From positions 19,408-83,407 of the forward strand of contig JAJZDI010000008.1 in assembly GCA_021806045.1 (NCBI GenBank): 64,000 nucleotides of DNA, written 5' to 3'. Within the stretch, counting starts at the first letter, position 1. Each line of letters opens with the position of its first letter. Below, one piece after another: positions 27,457-35,933 of this stretch. Source of the DNA: Actinomycetes bacterium. GTDB lineage: Bacteria > Actinomycetota > Acidimicrobiia > Acidimicrobiales > RAAP-2. The notes beneath the pieces are model-generated. The model searched no databases. It saw nothing but the letters and a program-made list of their open reading frames with translations, and was not told the origin of the DNA. Made by a program: the position numbers and the translations under genes.

Positions 27457-28212
27457 CTAGGCGGCCGCTCGGATCCCAGCCCCGACGAGGCGGGCCGGCG
27501 CGCTCGTCGGCTGGGTGCCGCCCAGGAAGTGGATGTGGATGGCGCCCGCGCTCTGCAGGAGGATCAGGGCGGCGACCACGGCGAACGTCACCATGGCCAG
27601 GATGACCACGAAGGGCTGGATCCGCTTCCAGGTGCTGGTGGGACGGAGCACGGTGGTCTCCGTCGGGGTGGCCACGGTCGTCACCGAGCCCGCTCCCGCC
27701 GGGCCCTGGTGGCCGGCGGCGGCCCCCTCGATGCCCTCGCCGATGGTCACCGGGTCGCCGTCGGGGACGAGGAACCGGTAGGTGGCCTGGGGCGACCGCA
27801 GGCTGATCAGCGCTCCGCTCAGGGAGCGGGGGAAGGGGCGGCTTGTCGCCCACGGGTCCACCACCGCGTGGCGCTCGGCCTCGAGCTCGGCGGCAGCGTC
27901 CCGCTCGAGCTCGGGATCGACCCACCACTCCGGCAGGATGCCGCCGTGCCAGGCCTCGACGGCATGCCCGGCCAGGAGCCCCCAGGGGAGGATCCGGATG
28001 GAGGCGTCGGCCCGGCGCCGCACGGCGACGCCGTCGTCACCGAACTGCAGGGTGATGCCGTCGACGACGGTCGGGTGGTCCAGTTCGCCGCCGAGGAGCA
28101 ACGCCCCGTCGACCACGTAGGTGGGCGCGTCCACCGACGGGACGGGGCGGGGCGGCAGGGCGCCGTGCCAGGGCGCAGTGACGGCGCTCCCTCGGTGGTC
28201 GTGATCGTCCAT
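27457..28212 (-). CDS. Hypothetical protein with C-terminal membrane anchor
   Basis: 251 residues, not recognised. The N-terminal two thirds is soluble with a strand-rich region (YVVDGALLLGGELDHPTVVDG, VAVRRRADASIRILPWGLL) that could be a PH-like fold. It is followed by a Gly/Ala linker and one hydrophobic segment (FVVILAMVTFAVVAALILL) near residues 205-225. Coding is supported by strong third-position GC and normal Asp/Glu/Val use. Its N-terminal theme resembles the larger anchored protein at 33654, but no homology is claimed. Confidence 0.7.
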   Translation of the reverse strand: MDDHDHRGSAVTAPWHGALPPRPVPSVDAPTYVVDGALLLGGELDHPTVVDGITLQFGDDGVAVRRRADASIRILPWGLLAGHAVEAWHGGILPEWWVDPELERDAAAELEAERHAVVDPWATSRPFPRSLSGALISLRSPQATYRFLVPDGDPVTIGEGIEGAAAGHQGPAGAGSVTTVATPTETTVLRPTSTWKRIQPFVVILAMVTFAVVAALILLQSAGAIHIHFLGGTQPTSAPARLVGAGIRAAA

Positions 28213-28266
28213 TGGCGTCGGTCAGCGTAGTTGCCGGCGACCGCCGGGATGGGTCCCTCCCCGACG

Positions 28267-29127
28267 TCAGGCCCGCTGCCGCATGACGTCGCGCAGGGTC
28301 CGGTAGCCGATGGGGGTCACGCCCGCCTCGTCGAACAGCTGGGTGACGCCCCGCTCATCGGCCAGGAGCACGTGGTCGTCCACCCGTGCCTCCCAGTCGG
28401 GGGTCATGGCCCGCAACTCGGGGGAGTCCGCCGCTGGCCGGAAGAGCAGCTCGGTGACGCCCGGCTCCAGCGAGGTGAGCACCTCCGCCAGCAGCCGGCG
28501 GGACGTCGTCCCTCCCACCGCCGGAAGGGCGGCGAAGGCGTCGGCGAAACGCACCCCCTCGTCGCCGGCGAGGAACCGGATGGGGAAGCCCGCGTGCGCC
28601 TCCACCTCGGTGGAGACGGCCCGGATCGGGAGCTGGAACTCGACGGCGAGGTCGAGGTAGATGTCGAAGAACTCGGGGCGCAGCAGCATGGCGTCGAGGT
28701 GGGTGGCCAGGTGGCTGATGTCGAAGCCCCACAGGACGGCCCGCTCGATCTGGGCCCGGCACTCCCGCCGCACCTCGTCCAGGTCGGCGTGGTCCCACAG
28801 GTCGGAGACTGTCCGGGGGAAGCCGCCGTCACCGTCGAGCAGCGACGGCGCCTGGGTGATGGGACCCCACCGGTAGAGGTCGTGTTCGGCGTTGAGGGAG
28901 AGGAGGACGCCGATGTCCTCGCCCCGGTAGAGGGCGGCGGCCTGGCGGGCCCAGGGAGCGGGGACCATCAGCGAGGCCGACGTGGCGCCGCCCGTCCGCA
29001 GCGCGCCGTACACGCCGACGTTCGCCGCGTGGCAGAACCCGAGCTCTGCGCACTCGACGACGACGAGTCGGGCGTCGTCCGGAAGGCCCAGTTCGGCGGC
29101 GACGGTCGTCTGGCGGCGGGCGGACAT
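28267..29127 (-). CDS. YdjC/ChbG-like polysaccharide deacetylase with altered metal site
   Basis: 286 residues. The fold is suggested by RLVVVECAELGFCHAANVGV, GEDIGVLLSLNAEH, HLATHLDAMLLRPEFFDIYL and GTTSRRLLAEVLTSLEPGVTELLF, all in the order of ChbG/YdjC N-deacetylases. However the usual DDFG metal motif reads AELG and the usual HLDxHxH reads HLDAML, so two ligand positions are lost. It may be a pseudoenzyme or use a different metal arrangement. The ATG at 29127 gives the family-like N-terminus. Confidence 0.7.
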   Translation of the reverse strand: MSARRQTTVAAELGLPDDARLVVVECAELGFCHAANVGVYGALRTGGATSASLMVPAPWARQAAALYRGEDIGVLLSLNAEHDLYRWGPITQAPSLLDGDGGFPRTVSDLWDHADLDEVRRECRAQIERAVLWGFDISHLATHLDAMLLRPEFFDIYLDLAVEFQLPIRAVSTEVEAHAGFPIRFLAGDEGVRFADAFAALPAVGGTTSRRLLAEVLTSLEPGVTELLFRPAADSPELRAMTPDWEARVDDHVLLADERGVTQLFDEAGVTPIGYRTLRDVMRQRA

Positions 29128-29167
29128 GCCATCGACGCTATCGCCCCGGCCCTGCTGCGGCGTCCGG

Positions 29168-29452
29168 TCAGGCGGCGTCCGGTCGGGCGAGGCGGGCCCG
29201 AGCCTCCGCCACGCCGGCCAGGCCGATCCTGCGGGTGCGCTCGTCGAGGCGCCATGTGTCCTCGCCATCGATCCCCGGGTTTGCTGACGTGGCGTGCGAC
29301 CCGGCGGCCGGGGGAGTCGAGGGGGGCGTGGGGGTCCGCCCGTCGATAGGCCCACCGACGGGCGCCTCGGCCAGGGGGAGGCGCTGCTGTTCGGGCACGG
29401 GCGGCTCGGTGGTCGCCGCTGTCTGGTGGCGGTCGGGACGAGCGTTCGTCAT
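29168..29452 (-). CDS. Small hypothetical protein
   Basis: 94 residues. The first 60 are Pro/Thr-rich and low in complexity. The last 35 (DTWRLDERTRRIGLAGVAEARARL) form a compact charged helix pair of a type found in many short actinobacterial hypotheticals. No function is known. It is encoded head-to-head with the luciferase-like gene at 29512, with 59 bases between them. Confidence 0.6.
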   Translation of the reverse strand: MTNARPDRHQTAATTEPPVPEQQRLPLAEAPVGGPIDGRTPTPPSTPPAAGSHATSANPGIDGEDTWRLDERTRRIGLAGVAEARARLARPDAA

Positions 29453-29511
29453 GGTCGCAGCATCGCCGCAGGGTGTAACAATGGGCATCGGACCGTGACG
29501 GAGGGGATCGG

Positions 29512-30498
29512 ATGGCCGCTGCAACCTGGGGGATCACCGTTCCCTTCGACGACGTCCCGCTGCTCGACCACCGCCCGCTCTTCGAGGAGCTGGCCGGGCT
29601 GGGCTACACGGACCTGTGGACGGCGGAGACCGACGGCTTCGACGGGCTGACGCCCCTCGCCCTCGCGTCCACCTGGGTGCCGTCGATGCGCCTCGGCGTG
29701 GCGATCCTCCCCGCCTTCACCCGGGGCCCCGCGCTCCTGGCCCAATCGGCGGCGGCCATGGCCGCCGCCGCCCCCGGGCGCTTCGTCCTCGGCGTGGGGA
29801 CCTCGTCGGAGGTGATCGTCCGCCGATGGAACGGGATCGAGTTCGCCGAGCCCTTCCGGCGGGCACGCGACGTGCTCCGGTTCCTGCGTGCAGCGCTGGC
29901 CGGCGAGCGGGTGGACCAGGCGTTCGACACGTTCGAGGTGAAGGGCTTCAAGCTGTCCCGGGTGCCCGACGTGCCCCCGCCCGTCTACCTGGCCGCCCTC
30001 CGCCCGGGGATGCTGCGCCTGGCCGGCCGGGAGGCGGACGGGGTGATCATCAACTGGCTGTCGGCCGAGGACGTGTCCACCGTCGTCCCCGAAGTGGGCG
30101 CCCCCCTGCCGGTGGCCGCCCGGATCTTCGTCCACCCCACTGAGGACGCCGACCTGGCGCGGGCCGTCGGTCGACGGATGATCGCCGCCTACCTGAACGT
30201 GCCCGTCTACGCCGAGTTCCACCGGTGGCTGGGTCGTGGCGGCGATCTCGACGAGATGTGGAAGCGGTGGTCGGCGGGGGACCGGAAGGGCGCCCTGGAG
30301 GCGATCCCCGACGAGGTCGTCGACGCGCTCGTCGTCCACGGCAGTCCGGAGGCGTGCCGAGCGCACGTGGAGCGTTACGTGGCCAACGGCGTGACGGAGC
30401 CGGTCCTCGCTGTCGTCCCCTTCGGGGTCGATCTGCCCGCCGCGCTGCGGGGGCTGGCACCGTCAGCCGGTGCACCAGCGGTGGGGGCACCGTCATGA
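29512..30498 (+). CDS. LLM-class F420-dependent oxidoreductase (Rv3520c-like)
   Basis: 328 residues, luciferase-like TIM barrel. It shows an opening strand (WGITVPFDDVPLLDHR), ELAGLGYTDLWTAETDGFD, the early bulge strand MRLGVAILPAFTRGPALLA, GRFVLGVGTSSEVIVRRWNG, and the phosphate-site segment PVYLAALRPGMLRLAGREADG. This resembles the Rv3520c subgroup that binds F420. The substrate is unknown. Its stop overlaps the slipin ATG by 3 bases within ATGA. Confidence 0.87.
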   Translation: MAAATWGITVPFDDVPLLDHRPLFEELAGLGYTDLWTAETDGFDGLTPLALASTWVPSMRLGVAILPAFTRGPALLAQSAAAMAAAAPGRFVLGVGTSSEVIVRRWNGIEFAEPFRRARDVLRFLRAALAGERVDQAFDTFEVKGFKLSRVPDVPPPVYLAALRPGMLRLAGREADGVIINWLSAEDVSTVVPEVGAPLPVAARIFVHPTEDADLARAVGRRMIAAYLNVPVYAEFHRWLGRGGDLDEMWKRWSAGDRKGALEAIPDEVVDALVVHGSPEACRAHVERYVANGVTEPVLAVVPFGVDLPAALRGLAPSAGAPAVGAPS

Positions 30499-31403
30499 CG
30501 GCGGCCCCGTTCGCTGCCGGCTCCGACGTCGCCGGCGTGGTCGTCGCCATCATCGTGCTCGGGCTGGTCCTCGGCGGCCTCTTCGTGCGGGGGAGCCTCC
30601 GGGTGGTCACCGAGTACGAGCGGGCGGTCTTCTTCCGCCTCGGCCACCTCCGGGACGAAGCGAAGGGACCGGGGGTCATCTTCAAGTGGCCGGTGGCGGA
30701 CAAGCTGGTGAAGGTGACCCTGCGGGTCGAGGTGGTGGACATCCCGCCCCAGGCCGTGATCACCAAGGACAACGTGACCGTCCAGGTCGACGCGGTCGTC
30801 TACTTCCAGGTGACCGACCCCGTGCGGGCCATCGTGGGGGTGGACAACTTCCGCTTCGCCAGCCAGCGGGTGGCGATGACGGCACTGCGCTCGATCGCCG
30901 GTCGGCACGAGCTTGACAACATCCTCGCCCACCGCGACGACGTGAACGACGAGCTGCGCACCACGATCGCCGCATCCACCCACGCGTGGGGCGTGGAGGT
31001 CCGTCAGGTCGAGATCCGGGACATCGTCCTGCCGCCGGAACTGCTCCGGGCCATGGCCCGACAGGCCGAGGCGGAACGGGAACGGCGGGCGAAGGTGATC
31101 GCCGCCACCGGCGAGCTCGAGGCGAGCCGTGAGCTATCGGAAGCGGCCGCCACCCTCTACGAGTCGCCCGGGGCCCTCCAGCTGCGGACCCTCCAGACGC
31201 TGGCCGAGGTGGCCACCGAGCACAATTCGACCCTGGTGTTCCCCCTGCCCATCGAGATCCTCACCGGGTACCTGCGGGGGCTCGGCGGCTCGGCAACCGC
31301 CCCGCCCCCGCCCGCGGTGGTGCCGCCCTCGGGGGGCACGGGCAGCGGAGGGACCGGGCCGGGCGCGCTTCCGGGCGGAGAGGACGGAGCCGGCCCCGGC
31401 TGA
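30495..31403 (+). CDS. SPFH/stomatin-like protein (slipin)
   Basis: 302 residues. One N-terminal membrane helix (about 13-33) is followed by the SPFH domain (EYERAVFFRLGHL, GPGVIFKWPVADKLVKV, DVVDIP-type strand, TKDNVTVQVDAVVYFQV). A helical region follows with AMARQAEAERERRAKVIAA, the coiled coil used for oligomerisation. The tail is Pro/Gly-rich. Slipins form membrane microdomain scaffolds. The NfeD protease partner often found beside slipins is not present. It is translationally coupled to the luciferase-like gene. Confidence 0.92.
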   Translation: MTAAPFAAGSDVAGVVVAIIVLGLVLGGLFVRGSLRVVTEYERAVFFRLGHLRDEAKGPGVIFKWPVADKLVKVTLRVEVVDIPPQAVITKDNVTVQVDAVVYFQVTDPVRAIVGVDNFRFASQRVAMTALRSIAGRHELDNILAHRDDVNDELRTTIAASTHAWGVEVRQVEIRDIVLPPELLRAMARQAEAERERRAKVIAATGELEASRELSEAAATLYESPGALQLRTLQTLAEVATEHNSTLVFPLPIEILTGYLRGLGGSATAPPPPAVVPPSGGTGSGGTGPGALPGGEDGAGPG

Positions 31404-31436
31404 GCCGGCCCGGCCGGCGTCGCCGCCCCCGGGGCG

Positions 31437-31928
31437 CTAGTCGGTGTAGCGGGCGCTGACCTCGGCATCCATGTCGCGGACCTGGTCGGCCAGCTCCTTG
31501 TGGAAGCGATCGAGGTCGGCGGCCAGGCGCTCGTCCCCCAGGGCGAGGATGCGCACGGCCAGCAGCCCGGCGTTGCGGGCACCGTTGACGGCCACGGTGG
31601 CGACGGGGATCCCCTTGGGCATCTGCACCATGGCCAGGAGCGAGTCGAGGCCGCCCAGGTTGGCCAGGGCGATGGGGACGCCGATCACGGGGATGGGGGT
31701 GGACGAGGCGAGCACACCGGCCAGGTGGGCGGCGCCCCCGGCGGCGGCGATGATCACCTCGATACCGGCGTCGGCCGCACCCCGGGCGAAGGCCAGCGCA
31801 TCATCGGGGGTGCGGTGGGCGGAGAGGACCCGCACCTCGACGTCCACCCCGAAGGTGCGGAGGATCTGGACGGCGTCGTCCATGATCGACGCGTCGGACG
31901 AGCTTCCCATGACGATGGCGACGGACAT
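31437..31928 (-). CDS. purE: N5-carboxyaminoimidazole ribonucleotide mutase PurE
   Basis: 163 residues, class I PurE. VAIVMGSSSDASIMDDAV, the catalytic SAHRTPD and the IIAAAGGAAHLAGVLA loop are intact. PurE converts N5-CAIR to CAIR in purine synthesis. The purK gene that usually adjoins purE is absent from the window. The start ATG 31928 is chosen because the conserved N-terminus follows directly. It is divergent from the next gene (103-base gap). Confidence 0.95.
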   Translation of the reverse strand: MSVAIVMGSSSDASIMDDAVQILRTFGVDVEVRVLSAHRTPDDALAFARGAADAGIEVIIAAAGGAAHLAGVLASSTPIPVIGVPIALANLGGLDSLLAMVQMPKGIPVATVAVNGARNAGLLAVRILALGDERLAADLDRFHKELADQVRDMDAEVSARYTD

Positions 31929-32031
31929 GGTGGAAGTCTGCCCCAGACGCGTGGCCGGCTCCAGCGAGCGGTTCCGGCCACGGCTACGCTGCCCACTCCG
32001 GCGGACCAGTCGGGGAGGGAAGGGGAACCGC

Positions 32032-32937
32032 ATGCAGATCGGTGTCATGTTCGATGTCGACCGGCCGTTCGATGACGTGCTCGCTCAGGTGCACCACCTG
32101 GCGGAGACGGGGATCGAGGCGGCGTGGACGTCCCAGATCTTCTCCTACGACGCGCTGACCCTGCTGGCCGTCATCGGGCGCGAGGTACCGGGCATCGCCC
32201 TCGGCACCGCGGTCGTGCCGACCTACCCCCGCCACCCGGTCATGCTGGCCGGTCAGGCTCTCACCGTGCAGGCGGCAACCGGGGGCCGGCTGCACCTCGG
32301 GATCGGTCTCTCGCACCAGGTGGTGATCGAGAACGTCTTCGGCATGTCGTTCGAGCGCCCTGCCCGGCACATGCGCGAGTACCTGTCCGTGCTCGTGCCG
32401 CTGCTGGCCGGTGAGCCGGCAGCCTTCGCCGGTGAGACCATCCGATCGACCACGTTCGGCCCGCTCGGCGTGCGGGCAGAAGCCCCGCCGGTGCTGGTGG
32501 CCGCACTGGGGGAGACCATGCTGCGACTCGCCGGCCGGATGGCGTCGGGCACGATCACCTGGATGACGGGCCCGCAGACGGTGGCGTCCCACATCATCCC
32601 CACCATCACCGAGGCGGCCGCCGAGGCGGGCCGCCCGGCCCCGGTCGTCGCCGTCGGCCTCCCCGTCTGCGTGACCGACGATCCGGACGCGGCACGGGCG
32701 AAGGCCGCCGAGGTCTTCGCCATCTACGGCCAGCTGCCCTCCTACCGGGCCATGCTCGATCGGGAGGGTGCCGCAGGTCCGCCCGACGTCGCCATCATCG
32801 GAACGGCGGACGAGGTCGCCGACCGGGTCCGCCACCTGGCATCGATCGGTACGACCCAGTTCTGCGGGGCGCCGTTCGGCACGAGGGACGAGATCGACGC
32901 GTCGATCGAGGTCCTGGCCGACCTCGTCGGAAGCTGA
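32032..32937 (+). CDS. LLM-class F420-dependent oxidoreductase (MSMEG_4879-like)
   Basis: 301 residues. MQIGVMFDVDRPFDDVLAQV opens the barrel. ALGTAVVPTYPRHPVMLAGQ, GGRLHLGIGLSHQVVIENVF and VLVAALGETMLRLAGRMASG follow the pattern of the TIGR03564 subgroup. ATG 32032 has a strong upstream purine tract (GGGGAGGGAAGGGGAA). F420 use is inferred from the subgroup. It is convergent with the DSBA-like gene. Confidence 0.87.
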   Translation: MQIGVMFDVDRPFDDVLAQVHHLAETGIEAAWTSQIFSYDALTLLAVIGREVPGIALGTAVVPTYPRHPVMLAGQALTVQAATGGRLHLGIGLSHQVVIENVFGMSFERPARHMREYLSVLVPLLAGEPAAFAGETIRSTTFGPLGVRAEAPPVLVAALGETMLRLAGRMASGTITWMTGPQTVASHIIPTITEAAAEAGRPAPVVAVGLPVCVTDDPDAARAKAAEVFAIYGQLPSYRAMLDREGAAGPPDVAIIGTADEVADRVRHLASIGTTQFCGAPFGTRDEIDASIEVLADLVGS

Positions 32938-32949
32938 CCCGCGCCCGCC

Positions 32950-33564
32950 TCAGCGGGCGACGCGGGTGTGCTTGAACTCGTTGAGCTCCGGGTGGTCGCC
33001 GATCAGGTCGATGATCCGCTCCACCGTGCGCTGCGCCTTGGCCCCGTCGCCGCCCGGGCGCTCCATCAGGCGGACGAACACCGCTGCGTCGCCGACGATG
33101 AAGGTGGGCACCCCGAAGACCTCGAGGTCGGCGACGACGCGTTCGTGCTCCTTGCGCACGACGTCACCCGGCCACCCGTCGTCCACCTCGGCCAGCACGG
33201 CCTGCGGGTCGACGCCGCCTCGCTCGAGAGCGGCCGACACCACCTCCCGGTCGCGGAGATCCCCGCCCTCGTCGTGCCGTGCGCGGAACAGGGCGCGGTG
33301 CACGGCGGTGAACTGGCTCGGGAACCGATCCCGGACGACCACGCCGGCGGCCAGCGCGTCCAGGTTGGGCCGGCGTGCCGGGTCCTCCCAGGCGGGAGGG
33401 GCGCCCTCGGCCACGTGGACCTGGTCGAGGAAGAAGGGGACGAACGACACATCCCACGGGGCACCGTTGTCGATGGCATCGAGCAGGTGCTCGTGGGCGT
33501 TGCGGGCGAACGGGCACCGGTAGTCCCACGTGACGGCGAAGGAGATGGGTCGTGTCATGGTCAT
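32950..33564 (-). CDS. DSBA-like thioredoxin-fold protein (FrnE/HCCA isomerase superfamily)
   Basis: 204 residues. WDYRCPFARNAHEHLLDA carries a CPFA motif with only the first cysteine of a CxxC. The helical insertion and the C-terminal VFGVPTFIVGDAAVFVRLMER (cis-Pro loop and last strands) are typical of the family. With one Cys it is more likely a glutathione- or mycothiol-type transferase/isomerase than a disulfide oxidase. ATG 33564 or 33558 are equivalent starts. Confidence 0.85.
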   Translation of the reverse strand: MTMTRPISFAVTWDYRCPFARNAHEHLLDAIDNGAPWDVSFVPFFLDQVHVAEGAPPAWEDPARRPNLDALAAGVVVRDRFPSQFTAVHRALFRARHDEGGDLRDREVVSAALERGGVDPQAVLAEVDDGWPGDVVRKEHERVVADLEVFGVPTFIVGDAAVFVRLMERPGGDGAKAQRTVERIIDLIGDHPELNEFKHTRVAR

Positions 33565-33653
33565 GACAACACCACCGCCGGCCTGGACATTCCGTTGCCG
33601 CCCGCCCGGCCCGCGGTGCTGCCGGTCGCAGGTCGGGGGCCTACACTGCTCCG

Positions 33654-35279
33654 GTGGTCGATGAGGTGACCAACTCGGGGGGGCCGGCCGGTGGGCATCC
33701 ATCGCCGGGTGGGACCCTGCGGATCGTGGGCGTGACCGTGACGGCCGCCGGCGCGGCGGAACGCCCGGTGACCGGACTCGCCGCGTTCGTCGACGCCGAC
33801 GGGATCGTGTTCGATGGTCCTGTGCCGGGCCAGCGCCGGCACGTCGCGTGGTCGACGGTGGTCGCCATCACCCCCGGGCCCGACGGGTACGGACCGGACG
33901 GGGTCCCCGCCTCCATGGCGCAGCTCGACCTGAACGACCGGTCGGTCATGGTGAGCGCGCCGCTCGGCGAGCTCGACGAGCCGCTCGCCGCCGTACTGGC
34001 CGCTCACCGTGCCCGGTGGGTGGCCGAGGTGGCGGGGTCGCCCGAGGAGCCAGCACTCCCGCCCCCGCCCCCCGAGGACCTGTTCGGGTACGCACCGGCG
34101 GATGCGGCTTTGCCGCTGGCCATCGAGGCGCCGGTCGCCACCCCACCGGATGCGGGGGCGCCCGGCGCCGGCACCGGTGCCGATGACGGAGCGGTCGAAG
34201 CGCAGGATGCCGAGGGCGAGACCGGTCCAGGCGTGGCGATCAGGGCCGGGAAGGCGGCAGAGCCGGGTTCGGCCGACGAGAGCGATTCGGCCGGCGGCGT
34301 GGCGGACGGGCCAGAGGATGGGGACGGGGGATCCCGCCAGGATGCCGCCACCGGCACGGCAGGCAGGCGGCCGCAGCGGCGGCCCGTCGCGGCGTTGGTC
34401 GCGGTGGTGGTCGTGGTCGTGGCCGGCAGCATCTGGCTGGGGACCCGGCACTCGTCCGGACCGGGCGGCGCCGGAGGAACGGGCGTTTCGGGAGTGAGCA
34501 ACCTGACGTCCATGGCGCCCCTGCAGGCTCTCCAGGCCGTGGTGGCGGCCGCGCACAGCGCCGGTTCGTGCCACCTGGTCGGGACGAGCTCGGTGCTCGG
34601 CCAGAAGGTCACGTTGAACGGCGACTCGTCGCCGAGCGCCGCCGACGTCACCCAGACGCGGGGCGCCGAGCAGTACCGGACGGTGGTGACCGGTGACCGG
34701 ACCTACGTGGAGGGCAACAGCCAGGCGCTGACGGCCGAGCTGGGCCTGACGGCGGCGGCAGCGGCGTCCAACGCGGGCCGGTGGATCGAGCTCGCGCCAG
34801 CCGACCAGCCGACAGCTGCACTCGATGCCGCCGTTCTGGGCCTGTGCGCCGCGGACGGCCAGCCGACCGCGGCGGGTCCGGGTGGTCCGCTGGCCCTGTT
34901 CGGGTTCGGGACCGCCGGAGCCGTTCAGGCGCCGATCGTCCGGCTGGCAGGTCCTGACGACACCGGTGGGAGGCGCACGATGACCGTGACCGTCACCGGG
35001 AACGCACCGGCCTCGGCGACGGGCACGGCGACCGGTGCTGCCACCGGCACCGCGGCAACCGGAGGTGCCGGCGCGCTCCAGGTCACGGCGGCCCTCGTCG
35101 TCCTGGCCGCCTCCCCCAACCTGCCGGTGGCCGAGCACGTGGCCTTCACCGGGAGCGACACCGGCTTTTCGGTCCACGTCGACGTGACAGCGGCGTTCGC
35201 TGCATGGGGGGAGCCGGTCGATCCGGCCACGCCGCCTGCGGCCGTCCCCTACGCCTCGGTGGCCCCGCCCGGCTCCTGA
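33654..35279 (+). CDS. Large anchored hypothetical protein with LppX/LprG-like exterior part
   Basis: 541 residues, not recognised as a whole. Residues 1-125 form a strand-rich soluble domain. A long Pro/Ala/Gly/Asp linker runs to about 240, followed by a single transmembrane helix (AALVAVVVVVVAGSIWLG, about 245-263). The outside part includes VTLNGDSSPSAADVTQTRGAEQYRTVV-style strands, like lipid-carrier LppX/LprG proteins in general layout, and a Thr/Ala/Gly repeat near 455-475. It has one cysteine pair (Cys near 305 and 400). It is probably a cell-surface protein of unknown function. Confidence 0.65.
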   Translation: MVDEVTNSGGPAGGHPSPGGTLRIVGVTVTAAGAAERPVTGLAAFVDADGIVFDGPVPGQRRHVAWSTVVAITPGPDGYGPDGVPASMAQLDLNDRSVMVSAPLGELDEPLAAVLAAHRARWVAEVAGSPEEPALPPPPPEDLFGYAPADAALPLAIEAPVATPPDAGAPGAGTGADDGAVEAQDAEGETGPGVAIRAGKAAEPGSADESDSAGGVADGPEDGDGGSRQDAATGTAGRRPQRRPVAALVAVVVVVVAGSIWLGTRHSSGPGGAGGTGVSGVSNLTSMAPLQALQAVVAAAHSAGSCHLVGTSSVLGQKVTLNGDSSPSAADVTQTRGAEQYRTVVTGDRTYVEGNSQALTAELGLTAAAAASNAGRWIELAPADQPTAALDAAVLGLCAADGQPTAAGPGGPLALFGFGTAGAVQAPIVRLAGPDDTGGRRTMTVTVTGNAPASATGTATGAATGTAATGGAGALQVTAALVVLAASPNLPVAEHVAFTGSDTGFSVHVDVTAAFAAWGEPVDPATPPAAVPYASVAPPGS

Positions 35280-35351
35280 GGCGGCCCGATCCGAGGGCGG
35301 TGCCGAAGTCCGTTCCGGGCAGGTACCGGCGTGGCGCCGGGGGTACTGGCC

Positions 35352-35933
35352 TCAGGTGCGGACGAACGCCCGCCCGATGAGGCCGAGGACCGTTCCGATG
35401 ACGGCGCCGCCGGCGACGTCGGAAGCGTGGTGGGCCCGCAGGTGGATCCTGCTCGCACCGACCAGGGCGGCCGCCGTGAACAGGAGGGCGTTGCCCGCCG
35501 GGTCGTCCCGCTCGGCGAGCGTCGTCGCGGCGCAGAAGGCGGCAAGTGTGTGCCCGCTCGGGAAGCTGCTGGTGCGCGGCTCGCGCAGGGGGACGATGTT
35601 GTCGCCGAGCCGGAGGTCGCTCCGGTCGGGACGGGGACGCCCGATGACGGCCTTCAACGCGGCGTTCACCGTGCTCGAGGCGACACCTGCCACGGTCAGG
35701 GCCCTGACGGCACGCGCCCGCCTGGCACCGGGCCGCCGGGCTCGCCACGCGGTGGCGACGGCCCAGACGAGGCCGCGGTCGCCGAGCCCGGAGATGACCT
35801 TCGCCGTCGCGTCGAGGGCGGCGTTGCCCCGCAGCGGCTCGAAGAGCGCGTCCACCCGCCGGTCGACGATCCGGATCGCGTCCGAGGGCGTCAGCGAGCC
35901 GAGATCGATACGGGGCTGGCGGACCGCGCTCAT
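35352..35933 (-). CDS. PAP2 superfamily phosphatase
   Basis: 193 residues. The three PAP2 motifs are KAVIGRPRP, SSFPSGHTLAAFC and SRIHLRAHHASDVAGG. Several hydrophobic helices suggest an integral membrane lipid-phosphate (undecaprenyl-PP or PA) phosphatase. Its ATG overlaps the stop of the nuclease gene upstream by 2 bases, so translation is likely coupled despite unrelated functions. Confidence 0.9.
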   Translation of the reverse strand: MSAVRQPRIDLGSLTPSDAIRIVDRRVDALFEPLRGNAALDATAKVISGLGDRGLVWAVATAWRARRPGARRARAVRALTVAGVASSTVNAALKAVIGRPRPDRSDLRLGDNIVPLREPRTSSFPSGHTLAAFCAATTLAERDDPAGNALLFTAAALVGASRIHLRAHHASDVAGGAVIGTVLGLIGRAFVRT

